NCBI RefSeq assembly: GCF_013359905.1
Contig: NZ_JABMCC010000121.1
Span: forward strand, 310,001-374,000
Length of the DNA: 64,000 nucleotides
Reading direction: 5' to 3'
From: Paenibacillus taichungensis
GTDB lineage: Bacteria; Bacillota; Bacilli; Paenibacillales; Paenibacillaceae
How positions within the stretch are numbered: the first letter of the stretch is position 1; each line of letters begins with the position of its first letter. The notes under the pieces were generated by a model that was not told where the DNA came from, searched no databases, and saw nothing but the letters and a program-made list of their open reading frames with translations. Positions 17,460 through 26,718 of this stretch are shown piece after piece. The translations under genes and the position numbers were made by a program.

Positions 17460-18191
17460 ATGAAATACAGATGGAAAAAATGGATGGCAGCCGGACTGGC
17501 AGCCGTATTTATAACAGCATCAACCGGCTATACGGCATCCGCTGATCCAAATGGATCTGTTGAAGATGGGGCTACACCATCCTCTTCCACAAACCAGAAG
17601 AAGCCATGCATGCAAGCAGGTCATGGCCTGTTTATGATTGGAGAAACCGCAGACCTGCTCGGTATTGGGCTCCGTGATTTAAAGGAACAGATGGAGCTTG
17701 GCAAAACGTTGACTCAGATTGCTAAGGAACGCAAGGGACTTAGTGAAAATCAATTGTTGGAGAAGCTGAAGCCTTCGCTCTCTCAGCGATTGGATAAAGC
17801 AGCCGAAGAAGGCTGTCTCACGAAAGAGCAGGCAGCAGCAGCCAAAGCAGGTATGGATACGAAGCTGAAGAAGGTAATCAACACACCACTGCGGGAGTTA
17901 AGACGTGAGTTCGCTCACCATGGCAACAGACATCCAATGATGGACAAGGGCGCTATTGCACGTTTTCTCGGCATCACCCCGGAGCAGCTCCATCAGCAGC
18001 TTCAAAGCGGGAAATCATTAGCTGAGATTGCTCAGGCAAAAGGCATCAGTGAAACGCAGTTGGTAGACAAGCTGAAGGAGCAGTTGACGGGTGACCTGAA
18101 AAGGTTCGTTAATCAGAAGGGCAATACACATCAAGCTCCTGGTCCTCACGAACCTGTACCCGGTCGATCCGCTTCCACAGAAGTGAAGTAA
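17460..18191 (+). CDS. Exported protein with two LGI/IAxxKGxSExQL repeats
   Basis: 243-residue secreted protein. Signal peptide with a basic MKYRWKKWM start and cleavage around YTASA-DP (residue 28). Two copies of a roughly 45-residue helical repeat follow: LLGIGLRDLKEQMELGKTLT with LSENQLLEKLKP, and FLGITPEQLHQQLQSGKSLA with ISETQLVDKLKE. They are separated by a helical linker containing KEQAAAAKAGMD. The repeat type is common in Paenibacillus and Bacillus exported proteins of unknown role. ATG 17442 is possible, but AAGGA with 9-nt spacing favours 17460. The C-terminal tail is Pro/His-rich. Confidence 0.7.
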   Translation: MKYRWKKWMAAGLAAVFITASTGYTASADPNGSVEDGATPSSSTNQKKPCMQAGHGLFMIGETADLLGIGLRDLKEQMELGKTLTQIAKERKGLSENQLLEKLKPSLSQRLDKAAEEGCLTKEQAAAAKAGMDTKLKKVINTPLRELRREFAHHGNRHPMMDKGAIARFLGITPEQLHQQLQSGKSLAEIAQAKGISETQLVDKLKEQLTGDLKRFVNQKGNTHQAPGPHEPVPGRSASTEVK

Positions 18192-18197
18192 GAAAAA

Positions 18198-18224
18198 AGC
18201 GTCTTCCACGAAGGGAGACGCTTC
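18198..18224. terminator. Bidirectional terminator
   Basis: AAGCGTCT (18198-18205) pairs with AGACGCTT (18217-18224). A-tract before and T-rich after serve both converging genes. Confidence 0.8.
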
Positions 18225-18242
18225 TTCTATATTCAATCAGGA

Positions 18243-19493
18243 TTAGCTGGTTTCCGGACTGCGATTTGCGCTAGATGACGGATTACGCTCGGGTGAACTT
18301 GTTCTGATTGCAGAAACAGTATCATGCAAACGGGGACTTGGGCGTTTCTTCCGTTGTAATCCTATGGTGAAGCGAGAGCCAGGAAGTTGGGAAAGTCCCC
18401 AGCTGATTGCAAGAGACGTTGCCACGGTGACAAGAAACGAAAGCAATGTAATCGGTAGATGCCATCCGGTTAGCGTAAGTGGTCGGGTAATATACGCAAT
18501 GCAGTAGATAACCAGTGCATGAACCAGATAGCCACCAAAGGAATATCGGCCAATCCACGTCAGGAGACGCTGAAATGGTGAATCTTTGCCACGCAGCAGT
18601 ACAAGGAACCCATAGAACATGAACATCTGGGCCATGATGATGATGAATGTTGTTGGTTTCAGATAGGTTGATATATTCAGGTTAACGACATCACCCGATC
18701 CCCGCAGCACATCATACCCAAGCCACATGTACATGCCGATAAACAGACAGACCATCCAGGGCAATACTTTTGCGGTCCAACTTCTCCAACTATCCACTGA
18801 CCAGGCACAGACTGCGCCCAACAAAAAGTAAAACCAGTACATAACCCATGAATAAGAGCGATACTGCAGCAAACCCGACCAAGGTTGGGGTAAGGAAGCT
18901 GTCCATCCGCCCATATCGTAGTAGGACCATTTCATAAGTAAAGTGTATAATGCCATCCCAATGAGAATCAGCGTGATGACGGATTGCATTGGGGTGAAGC
19001 GTGTAACTTTTTCAATACGTTTCTGAATGAACTTGGCTCCCGCAAGAAACAGGGGAAACAGAATATAGAACTGAAACACCATAATTACAAACCACAGATG
19101 ATATCCCGTCTGGGGGAGGAACAGTTCACGAACAAGACTGCGGAAATCTGGCATACCCGAAAGCCAGAACTCGGGCGTGAATACCCGGACAAACAACCAA
19201 TAGATGAACGTCCATACCACAAAGGGCACATAGATATCTCCAAACCGCTTACGGATAAACTTGGGGTAATCCGGTTTGGTATGACTATGATGATAGAACA
19301 GCATTACACCGGACAGAAAGACGAATGTCGGTGTACCAAAACGAGTCAGATGATAAATCATGGTCAGTATGATGGAATCAGGTTGTTCAATATCAGCGCG
19401 ATATATATATTCTGCAATGTTATGCTGCATCACAATAGCGAGAAATGCAAGGGCGCGCAGTTGAGTCCATTCCACGATTCGCGGTTTATTCAC
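18243..19493 (-). CDS. Acyltransferase-3 family membrane protein
   Basis: 416-residue multipass (about ten helices) O-acyltransferase of the OafA/YrhL class that moves acyl groups onto envelope or exported carbohydrates. The catalytic N-terminal part contains LRALAFLAIVMQHN with the conserved His, and FRKRF-type basic loop sequence (FIRKRFGDIYVPFVVW). A hydrophilic Ser/Pro/Arg-rich cytoplasmic tail (about 380-416) is probably disordered. It starts at GTG 19493 after AAGGAGG with 7-nt spacing. It sits beside the LCP-family gene; both act on the cell wall, but a terminator at 19585 separates them. Confidence 0.85.
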   Translation of the reverse strand: MNKPRIVEWTQLRALAFLAIVMQHNIAEYIYRADIEQPDSIILTMIYHLTRFGTPTFVFLSGVMLFYHHSHTKPDYPKFIRKRFGDIYVPFVVWTFIYWLFVRVFTPEFWLSGMPDFRSLVRELFLPQTGYHLWFVIMVFQFYILFPLFLAGAKFIQKRIEKVTRFTPMQSVITLILIGMALYTLLMKWSYYDMGGWTASLPQPWSGLLQYRSYSWVMYWFYFLLGAVCAWSVDSWRSWTAKVLPWMVCLFIGMYMWLGYDVLRGSGDVVNLNISTYLKPTTFIIIMAQMFMFYGFLVLLRGKDSPFQRLLTWIGRYSFGGYLVHALVIYCIAYITRPLTLTGWHLPITLLSFLVTVATSLAISWGLSQLPGSRFTIGLQRKKRPSPRLHDTVSAIRTSSPERNPSSSANRSPETS

Positions 19494-19584
19494 GTGTAAC
19501 CCTCCTTCGTGTAACCGGAATTCATCATTTAAGGGTACCTGTTAAACATTAAGACTGCATTAAATGGGGGAAATAGGTACAAAA

Positions 19585-19606
19585 AAAGATGGCAGCAGCC
19601 ATCTTT
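19585..19606 (-). terminator. Terminator of the LCP gene
   Basis: AAAGATGGC (19585-19593) pairs with GCCATCTTT (19598-19606), loop AGCA. Seven T follow on the minus strand. Confidence 0.85.
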
Positions 19607-19654
19607 TAGTCGAAGTATCTTTGCGATACCTGCCTCATTTTGTTTCCATTCCAT

Positions 19655-20644
19655 TTAGTTTAAGTCTTGTACTTTTGTTGATTCATCCTCTGAAGATTTT
19701 GCATCTTCCTCAAACAAATTCTGAATGTATGCTTGAAGTTTCGGTTTATTAACACCGAGTACCTGGGCAGAGCCTGCAAGCTCATTGGTAAGCAGCTTGT
19801 TAGGAGGGATCTGCTGTTTATCGATTTCATTCACGTTAATATCGAATCCGAGCGAAGCTAATTTTAACATCTGTGTTGGACTGAGGTCTGTCTCGATATA
19901 TGGAGCGACAGCTTCCAAAATTTCAGGAATCTTGAAGAGTGAAGTCGTGCTTTGCATCTTCTTGGCCAGCTCAGTCATGAAAATCCGTTGCCGTTCGGTA
20001 CGCGTAAAGTCTGATGTGGCATCATGCCGGAATCGGACATATTGGAGGGCGGTCTTACCGTCCATATGCTGAAGTCCTTTTTTGAGATCAATATCGTACA
20101 TATGTTTATCTGCTTTGCTGGTATAATACATGTCTTTCTCTACATCAATATCGATCCCGTCTACAGCATCAACCAGCGCCATAAATCCGATAAAATCGGT
20201 ATACACGTAGTGCTGGATAGGGATGCCGAGCAAGTCACCGACCGTTTGTTTGGTTAATTCCGCTCCGCCGTAGGAGAAGGCCGCGTTGAGTCTGCTCTTT
20301 CCGTGTCCCGGAATATCAACATATGTATCACGCAGAACAGAGAAGAGATGGGCTTTCTTGGATACCGGATCAATGGAAGCGACCATGACCGAATCTGAAC
20401 GGCCGGCATCATCCCCTCTGGTGTCACCTCCAAGCAGCAAAATGTTAACTCGTTCCTTCCCTTCCCATTTAGGAACAGGGGTGGTTGGAGTGTCCGTATT
20501 TTGGTTTGTGTCAGAAGTGGAAGTCTCGGAAGCAGTTGAGATGCTATTGGCAAAATGAACGATCGAGTATCCGTAATATACAATGACACCGGCTATGGCA
20601 AGTGCCAGGGTTAGGGATGTTCCCCATAACCATTTCTTAAGCAT
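19655..20644 (-). CDS. LytR-CpsA-Psr (LCP) family cell-wall polymer ligase
   Basis: 329-residue membrane-anchored enzyme that transfers teichoic acid or other anionic glycopolymers from undecaprenyl-PP to peptidoglycan. One N-terminal membrane helix (about 7-27) is followed by a Ser/Thr/Pro-rich stalk and the LCP domain (about 65-230). Diagnostic residues are GGDTRGDDAGRSDSVMVAS, SVLRDTYVDIPG with the conserved Arg, and YVRFRHDATSDFTRTERQR. ATG 20644 (AAGGTG 6 nt upstream) is preferred over GTG 20653. It is divergent from the undecaprenyl-PP phosphatase gene, which recycles the lipid its reaction frees. Confidence 0.92.
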   Translation of the reverse strand: MLKKWLWGTSLTLALAIAGVIVYYGYSIVHFANSISTASETSTSDTNQNTDTPTTPVPKWEGKERVNILLLGGDTRGDDAGRSDSVMVASIDPVSKKAHLFSVLRDTYVDIPGHGKSRLNAAFSYGGAELTKQTVGDLLGIPIQHYVYTDFIGFMALVDAVDGIDIDVEKDMYYTSKADKHMYDIDLKKGLQHMDGKTALQYVRFRHDATSDFTRTERQRIFMTELAKKMQSTTSLFKIPEILEAVAPYIETDLSPTQMLKLASLGFDINVNEIDKQQIPPNKLLTNELAGSAQVLGVNKPKLQAYIQNLFEEDAKSSEDESTKVQDLN

Positions 20645-20752
20645 AATCTTCACCTTTCTATGAATGAACTATTATGTAACCCAAACTAGTTTAACAAAAA
20701 GTAAGAGAAATGTCCCCTTTGATTTCGAAAGTTCGGTTACTAGGCTACATGT

Positions 20753-20781
20753 TTGACAAATAGTTAGTGTATATTTATTAT
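20753..20781 (+). promoter_or_regulatory. Sigma-A promoter of the undecaprenyl-PP phosphatase gene
   Basis: TTGACA (20753-20758), a 17-nt spacer and TATTAT (20776-20781). Confidence 0.7.
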
Positions 20782-20828
20782 GTAAAAAATAATCGTGATT
20801 TGTGTAATGGAGGTATTAAACGACTGTT

Positions 20829-21380
20829 ATGAATCAATCTGTATTTAATTGGATCAACCAGTTTGCTGATCGTATTCCGTTTCTGGATTGGTTTATGATT
20901 ACATCCGCTGAATATGCCGTTTGGGTTATGATAGGGCTTCTTGTGATTGTGTGGTTTCTTGGCAACCCGTCGAAGCAACGAATTGTGTTTTATGCGTGTG
21001 TAGCTTCAATCGTAGCACTTGTTCTGGCAAAATGGGGAATTTCACCTGTGGTAGGTCATCCAAGGCCGTTTATGGAAGGCACGGTGAATCAACTGGTTCC
21101 GCATGTGCCAGATCCATCTTTTCCAAGTAAACATGCTTCCTTTGTATTTGCGCTAGCTGCAGCTTCGTTTTTTATTGGACGTCGCTTCGGTATGTGGATG
21201 CTGTTGCTTGCTGTGCTGACAGGAGTGTCGCGGGTTTATGTAGGTGTACATTATCCTGGGGATATCCTTGGTGGATTTATTCTGGGTAGCCTGGTCAGTG
21301 TAATCTTGATTGCTACGCGTAATTATACCAAGTCGATTCCTGATTTCTTCATTAACATTCATCGGCGAATTTTCCGTTAG
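20829..21380 (+). CDS. PAP2-type undecaprenyl-diphosphate phosphatase (BcrC-like)
   Basis: 183-residue integral membrane phosphatase that converts undecaprenyl-PP to undecaprenyl-P for cell-wall lipid recycling; it also gives bacitracin tolerance. All three PAP2 motifs are present: KWGISPVVGHPRP (K-x6-RP type), PSFPSKH, and SRVYVGVHYPGD with its catalytic His. Five or six hydrophobic helices surround them. An in-frame stop at 20817 makes ATG 20829 the first possible ATG. GGAGG lies an unusually long 16 nt upstream. Gene symbol withheld because Bacillus has several PAP2 paralogs. Confidence 0.88.
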   Translation: MNQSVFNWINQFADRIPFLDWFMITSAEYAVWVMIGLLVIVWFLGNPSKQRIVFYACVASIVALVLAKWGISPVVGHPRPFMEGTVNQLVPHVPDPSFPSKHASFVFALAAASFFIGRRFGMWMLLLAVLTGVSRVYVGVHYPGDILGGFILGSLVSVILIATRNYTKSIPDFFINIHRRIFR

Positions 21381-21425
21381 AAATGGTTGAATATAGTAGG
21401 GATTGGAAGAGAAGTTTCGGATATG

Positions 21426-21465
21426 AAAGCCTTAAGTCTTTGGTGAGCCAAAGACTTAAGGCTTT
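21426..21465 (+). terminator. Strong intrinsic terminator
   Basis: Perfect 18-bp stem (21426-21443 with 21448-21465), loop TGAG, followed by TTTTG. Confidence 0.95.
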
Positions 21466-21520
21466 TTTTGTGTTTATTTCGAAGTTAACTGAAATTTACA
21501 AAAAATCGAATTCTCATATA

Positions 21521-21548
21521 TACAATTCATGACGATACGTGTCGATAT
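21521..21548 (+). promoter_or_regulatory. Candidate sigma-D (flagellar) promoter of the second chemoreceptor
   Basis: TACA, 16 nt, GTCGATAT, against the Bacillus consensus TAAA-N15-GCCGATAT. A sigma-A alternative (TATACT at 21545-21550) has no properly spaced -35. Confidence 0.45.
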
Positions 21549-21582
21549 ACTATAAATATGTACTAGTTGAGGAGTGGGGAAC

Positions 21583-23319
21583 ATGAAAGACTCGCGGGGA
21601 AACGTGACAAAGAAATTGAGATTAACAATTCGAATGAAATTACTGACTGGATTTCTAATGGTAGTGGCTTTACTGGCTTTTGTAAGCATTTATGCGTTAA
21701 CCCAAATTCATGATATGTCCAAAAAGGCCGATGAGATCGACAAGATGTGGATGCCCAGTGTGAGCCTGCTCGGGATGATGAATGGTGATGTTTCCGACGT
21801 CGAACGGCTTGCTCTTGCAATAATTGTCGAAACGAATCCAACTGAAATCACCAAGATGAATGAAGTGTTGGAACAGCTCCAAGCCAAGATTGCGATTGAG
21901 CGCAAGGAACTGGTTTCACTTATCTCAGGCAATACCGAAGCGGTGGGAATGTACAATACATTTAGCACGAACTATGAGGCGTATTTGGCTAAAATGCCGG
22001 AATTTATGAAATTGGGCATGGCTAACAATTACGAAGAAGCCAGCAGATTGCATTCAGAGGCCTATCCATTATGGTATACAGCGAATGATACCATTGCTCA
22101 ATTAATCACGATGGGGAACTCACTGTCGGATGCAGCAACGAATGCATCGGTTGAGTCTGCTGAACAAGCATTTAATATTATTTTGGGAGTCACTATTGTT
22201 GCTTTCCTGGTCGCCATGTTTATTGCCTTCTTCATTGCAAGCATCATCTCGCGTCCAATTCAGAAGATGAATGCAGCAGCGATGTTGATTGCAGATGGGG
22301 ATCTGACCAGTGAGAAGATTGTTCTCAAGAACAAGGATGAGCTGGGAACGCTGGCCGATTCCTTCAATGTGATGACTGGCAACCTGCGGGAGATGATTCA
22401 ATCTGTATCGATGACATCCGAACAGGTAGCCGCTTCCTCGGAAGAACTTCTCGCGAGTGCTGAGCAGAATACAAGGGCGTCGGAACAGATCTCCGAGACG
22501 GTTGAGGAATTGGCTGTAGGCACATCGGATCAAGTAGATATGGTGAAACGTTCTTCACAGGCGATGAGTGAGATGGCTCTTGGTTCGGAACAAATCGCTG
22601 AGCTTGCTCAAAGTGTATCCGTATCTGCTGTTGATGCAGCGAATCAGTCAGCCGAAGGAAATATGATTATTCAGCAGGCTGTTGAACAGATGGGATCTGT
22701 TCGCAACTCCATTGCATCACTGACAGAACTGGTTACAGGGTTGGGAGAACGTTCCGCAGAGATTGGTACCATTACCGAGGTTATCAACAATATTGCCCGT
22801 CAGACTAATCTGCTTGCATTGAATGCAGCAATTGAAGCGGCACGTGCAGGTGAGCACGGACGTGGCTTCGCAGTTGTAGCCGGAGAAGTACGGAAGCTCG
22901 CAGAGGAGTCTTCTACATCCGCGCAGCGGATTACGGATCTTGTCCAATTGATTCAGAAGGATACAGATCATGCCGTGCAGGCTGTGAAAGTGAACAGCAA
23001 TGAAACGGAAGCCGGCATTGAGATTGTAACAGCGGCTGGACAAGCCTTTGAGCAGATTTCGGATGCAGTGAACAAGGTCGCTGGTGAAATCCAGGAAGTA
23101 TCTGCAGGTTCGGAGGAAATGTCAGCAAGTACGAATGAAGTTGTAGGGTATGTGGATCAGATCTCTAACATCGCTGGAGAAGCAGCAGGTGGGGTGCATA
23201 ATGTATCCGCAGCAACCCAGCAGCAGCTGGCTTCGATGGAAGAGATCGCTTCCTCCGCAGGTTCTTTGTCCAAAATGGCTGAAGAGTTGCAGGAGCAAAT
23301 CAACAAATTCAGAGTGTAA
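21583..23319 (+). CDS. Methyl-accepting chemotaxis protein with 4-helix-bundle sensor
   Basis: 578-residue chemoreceptor. TM1 (about 20-40) is followed by an external four-helix-bundle domain (about 42-195, 4HB_MCP type), TM2 (about 200-225), a HAMP linker ([20 protein letters not shown]) and the signalling domain. The hairpin tip reads [20 protein letters not shown]. Likely methylation sites flank it in Gln/Glu-rich heptads. ATG 21583 has GAGGAG 9 nt upstream; GTG 21574 would overlap that site. It is monocistronic between two strong terminators. Ligand unknown. Confidence 0.92.
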   Translation: MKDSRGNVTKKLRLTIRMKLLTGFLMVVALLAFVSIYALTQIHDMSKKADEIDKMWMPSVSLLGMMNGDVSDVERLALAIIVETNPTEITKMNEVLEQLQAKIAIERKELVSLISGNTEAVGMYNTFSTNYEAYLAKMPEFMKLGMANNYEEASRLHSEAYPLWYTANDTIAQLITMGNSLSDAATNASVESAEQAFNIILGVTIVAFLVAMFIAFFIASIISRPIQKMNAAAMLIADGDLTSEKIVLKNKDELGTLADSFNVMTGNLREMIQSVSMTSEQVAASSEELLASAEQNTRASEQISETVEELAVGTSDQVDMVKRSSQAMSEMALGSEQIAELAQSVSVSAVDAANQSAEGNMIIQQAVEQMGSVRNSIASLTELVTGLGERSAEIGTITEVINNIARQTNLLALNAAIEAARAGEHGRGFAVVAGEVRKLAEESSTSAQRITDLVQLIQKDTDHAVQAVKVNSNETEAGIEIVTAAGQAFEQISDAVNKVAGEIQEVSAGSEEMSASTNEVVGYVDQISNIAGEAAGGVHNVSAATQQQLASMEEIASSAGSLSKMAEELQEQINKFRV

Positions 23320-23401
23320 ACGATCCAAAAGTAGGGTGTTCAGACTGGATAGTACCATGGATCATCATGCAACCTGTAGCACGGGTTATTCAAAATATCA
23401 G

Positions 23402-23443
23402 GACTGTTTCTCATATTGCGTTCAAGCGATATGAGAAACAGTC
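23402..23443 (+). terminator. Terminator after the second chemoreceptor gene
   Basis: 15-bp perfect stem (23402-23416 with 23429-23443) followed by TTTTTT. Confidence 0.9.
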
Positions 23444-23643
23444 TTTTTTGTCATATCACTACCCAAACATGTCACAACAATGTTATTTCAGAAGTCACCA
23501 GCGCTGATATTGCAACTGGAGCAAAAGGATATAATGGTAATTAATGGTGGAAATACATGGAGTCACACCATAGAAAGGAGCGGGTCATTACATCAGTGTA
23601 ATTGGAAAATTACGAGACGACTATTGCAAAAGGAGATGAATGG
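23444..23643 (+). promoter_or_regulatory. Upstream region of the cellulase operon
   Basis: A TATAAT -10 hexamer lies at 23530-23535. TTGCAA at 23510-23515 is only 14 nt away, so a -35 is not convincing, which suggests an activator-dependent promoter. No cre-like site is seen. A three-codon frame (ATG AAT GGT TGA, from 23636) overlaps the ribosome-binding region of the cellulase. Confidence 0.4.
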
Positions 23644-26643
23644 TTGAAGATGAAGGGAAGCTGGTGGAGACGAATCGCTATCCTCGCGTTATCGGTAGGG
23701 CTACTGGCAGGAAGTACATCCATACAGGCATGGAGTGGTAAGGCAGATGCGGCTGCCGGGAATCATAACTATGCGGAGGCATTACAAAAGGCGGTTTATT
23801 TCTATGAAACACAGCGTTCAGGGATTTTGCCCGAAGACAATCGGGTGGAATGGCGTGGTGATTCCGGATTAAATGACGGAGCGGATGTTGGGGTTGATTT
23901 GACCGGAGGGTGGTACGATGCTGGAGATCATGTGAAATTTGGTCTGCCCATGGCCTATTCGGCTACGATGTTAGCTTGGTCTGTTGTGGAATACCGTGAG
24001 GGATACGAGCAGGCAGGGCAACTGGAGCAGATTAAGGATAACTTGAGATGGGCTACAGACTATTTTGTGAAAGCGCATACGAAACCAAATGAATTATGGG
24101 GACAGGTTGGAGCAGGTAATACAGACCATGCCTGGTGGGGCCCTGCTGAAGTGATGCAGATGAACCGTCCTGCTTATAAGATCGATGCATCCTGTCCGGG
24201 AAGTGAACTTGCGGGAGAAACTGCAGCTGCACTCGCTTCTTCATCCATTGTGTTCCGTGACAGTGACCCGGCTTATGCCAACAAACTGCTTCAGCATGCG
24301 AAGGAACTTTACAACTTCGCGGATACGTATCGAGGCAAATACTCGGATTGCATTACAGATGCTCAATCGTTCTACAATTCATGGACAGGTTACTATGATG
24401 AACTCGCCTGGGCAGCAACATGGTTATATATGGCGACAAATGATAGCGCTTACTTGTCCAAAGCGATTGCTACGGCGAATCTGTGGCAAGCGGATGGACA
24501 GAACGGGAACTGGGCCTATACATGGACCCAAGGCTGGGATGACAAACATTACGGAGCACAGATTCTGCTGGCCCGCATTACTTCGAGTCTGAACATGCCG
24601 GAAGCGACGCGGTTCATTCAATCCACGGAGCGCAATCTGGATTATTGGTCTGTAGGCACGAATGGACAAAGGATTAAGTATACACCGGGCGGGCTTGCCT
24701 GGCTTGATACATGGGGATCACTCCGGTATGCAGCGAATGCATCGTTTATTGCTTTTGTGTACTCCGACTGGGTCAGTGATCCGGTGAAGAAGGCGAGGTA
24801 TCAGGACTTTGCCGTCTCTCAAATGAACTACATTCTGGGAGATAATCCTCGCCAAAGTAGTTATGTGGTCGGTTATGGTCAGAATCCGCCTAAGCACCCT
24901 CATCACCGGACCTCCCACAGTTCATGGACGAACAATGAAAATGTACCTTCAGAGCACCGTCACACGTTATACGGCGCGATGGTTGGGGGACCGGATGGAA
25001 CGGATGCCTATACCGATTCCATTGGGGACTATGTCAGCAATGAGGTGGCAACCGATTACAATGCAGGCTTTACAGGCGCGTTAGCCAAAATGAATCTGTT
25101 ATTCGGCCAGAATGATCAGCCCATCGCGAATTTTCCGGCTCCGGAAGTGAAGACAGATGAGTTCTTTGTCGAAGCTGCTGTGAAGGCATCCGGTTCCAAT
25201 TACACGGAAATCAAGGCTCAACTGAACAATCGTTCAGCCTGGCCTGCGCGGATGGGGGATAAGTTGTCTTTTCGTTATTTCCTGGATCTGAGTGAAGTTT
25301 ATGCTGCAGGATACACCGTTTCCGATGTCCATGTTACAACCGCATATGCCGAGGGGGCTACTGTATCCCAACCGGTTGTGGTTGATGCAGCGAAACGAAT
25401 CTACGCTGTTACAGCGGACTTTACTGGAACCAAGATATATCCAGGCGGGGAAGGACATTATCGCAAAGAGGTACAGTTCCGCATTACCGGCCCGCAAGGC
25501 GCCTGGCATGCGAATAATGATCATTCATTCCAGGGCTTGGGCACAGGCAATGTGGCGAAGAGTGTATATCTCCCAGTCTACGATGCGGGAATACGGATAT
25601 ACGGTCAGGAACCAGGTGTTACATCGGTCGTCACTCCTGTTGCACCTTCGGGAGTGCAGGTTGTGTCAGGGAATGCTCAGGTAATCCTGAACTGGGTAGC
25701 ATCCCCTGGGGCAGAATCATACACCGTGAAGCGTGCCGAGGTGAATGGCGGTCCATATACTTCTGTAGCGACAGGTGTGCATGGATCGACATACACGAAC
25801 ACGGGGCTCACGAACGGGAAAACCTATTATTATGTAGTGACGGCTGTTAATTCAGCCGGGGAATCTCCCGGTTCTGAACAAGCCTCTGCCACGCCACAGG
25901 CTGGAACATCGCTGCCTGGTGCACTGACATTAAGCGGTACTTCAGGCAATGCACAGTCGATTCTGACCTGGACGGCAGCAACGGGAGCTTTGTCTTATAA
26001 GGTACAGCGCTCAGTTGTAGGTGGTGCTTATACCGATGTGGCAACTGGGTTGGCAGTATTGAATTATATCGATGTAACAGCGGTAAATGGAACGGCGTAC
26101 AGTTATCGAATCGCCGCTGTGAATGCGAGCGGACAGACGTTGTCCAACATCGTGACGGTTACACCGAGTGCGCCTCCGGCCACGACGGGCACGCTTGAGG
26201 TGCAATATCGTAACGGAGGGTCAGGTGCTTCCGGCAATGCGGTGACTCCGCAGTTTAATCTAAAAAACACAGGCACTCAGGCGATTGATCTGAGTACGGT
26301 GAAGCTCCGATATTATTTTACCAAGGACGGTGCAGGCGATCTGACCTTCTGGTGTGATTATGCTCAGATCGGCACGGCCAATATTGAAGGCCAATTTGTC
26401 ACGCTGACTCCGGCAAAGGGGACAGCGGATACGTATCTGGAGATCAGCTTCAAATCCGGGGCTGGCAGCCTGGCTGCTGGAGCGGAGACGGGCGTGATCC
26501 AGGGGCGCTTTTCCAAGAACAATTGGAGCAATTTCGATCAGAGCAACGACTATTCCTATGATGCAACTAAGACGGCTTTTACCGCATGGAATCAGGTAAC
26601 TGGGTTTCAGGGAGATACGAAAGTCTGGGGTATGGAGCCGTAA
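23644..26643 (+). CDS. GH9 cellulase, GH9-CBM3c-FN3-FN3-CBM3
   Basis: Secreted 999-residue processive endoglucanase type. Signal peptide about 1-37 (ends KADAAA). The GH9 domain (about 40-490) has DAGDHVKF (D92 and D95, catalytic base region), the His signature VVGYGQNPPKHPHHRTS, and NEVATDYNAGFTGA with the acid Glu. CBM3c (about 505-655) is the module that confers processivity. Two FN3 modules (about 665-752 and 756-844) and a C-terminal cellulose-binding CBM3 (848-999) follow. Start TTG 23644 has AGGAG 8 nt upstream; the frame is open from 23602, but the extension has no signal-peptide character. The next gene, a GH48 exocellulase, is 75 nt downstream and shares the FN3-FN3-CBM3 tail. Tandem GH9-GH48 pairs are known in Paenibacillus; the enzymes act synergistically on crystalline cellulose. 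Confidence 0.95.
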   Translation: MKMKGSWWRRIAILALSVGLLAGSTSIQAWSGKADAAAGNHNYAEALQKAVYFYETQRSGILPEDNRVEWRGDSGLNDGADVGVDLTGGWYDAGDHVKFGLPMAYSATMLAWSVVEYREGYEQAGQLEQIKDNLRWATDYFVKAHTKPNELWGQVGAGNTDHAWWGPAEVMQMNRPAYKIDASCPGSELAGETAAALASSSIVFRDSDPAYANKLLQHAKELYNFADTYRGKYSDCITDAQSFYNSWTGYYDELAWAATWLYMATNDSAYLSKAIATANLWQADGQNGNWAYTWTQGWDDKHYGAQILLARITSSLNMPEATRFIQSTERNLDYWSVGTNGQRIKYTPGGLAWLDTWGSLRYAANASFIAFVYSDWVSDPVKKARYQDFAVSQMNYILGDNPRQSSYVVGYGQNPPKHPHHRTSHSSWTNNENVPSEHRHTLYGAMVGGPDGTDAYTDSIGDYVSNEVATDYNAGFTGALAKMNLLFGQNDQPIANFPAPEVKTDEFFVEAAVKASGSNYTEIKAQLNNRSAWPARMGDKLSFRYFLDLSEVYAAGYTVSDVHVTTAYAEGATVSQPVVVDAAKRIYAVTADFTGTKIYPGGEGHYRKEVQFRITGPQGAWHANNDHSFQGLGTGNVAKSVYLPVYDAGIRIYGQEPGVTSVVTPVAPSGVQVVSGNAQVILNWVASPGAESYTVKRAEVNGGPYTSVATGVHGSTYTNTGLTNGKTYYYVVTAVNSAGESPGSEQASATPQAGTSLPGALTLSGTSGNAQSILTWTAATGALSYKVQRSVVGGAYTDVATGLAVLNYIDVTAVNGTAYSYRIAAVNASGQTLSNIVTVTPSAPPATTGTLEVQYRNGGSGASGNAVTPQFNLKNTGTQAIDLSTVKLRYYFTKDGAGDLTFWCDYAQIGTANIEGQFVTLTPAKGTADTYLEISFKSGAGSLAAGAETGVIQGRFSKNNWSNFDQSNDYSYDATKTAFTAWNQVTGFQGDTKVWGMEP
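25638..26640 (+). repeat. Paralogous FN3-FN3-CBM3 coding block, copy 1
   Basis: About 1.0 kb encoding FN3-FN3-CBM3 in the GH9 gene. The same block recurs at 28984-29991 in the GH48 gene, with clearly similar nucleotides by eye and near-identical stretches in the CBM3 part. Confidence 0.8.
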
Positions 26644-26718
26644 CCTAAGGGAGTTCAACAGCAAGGGCAGACCCGCAGTAATTCTAATTGAATTTCACCA
26701 TTCCAGGGAGGTAAGTAC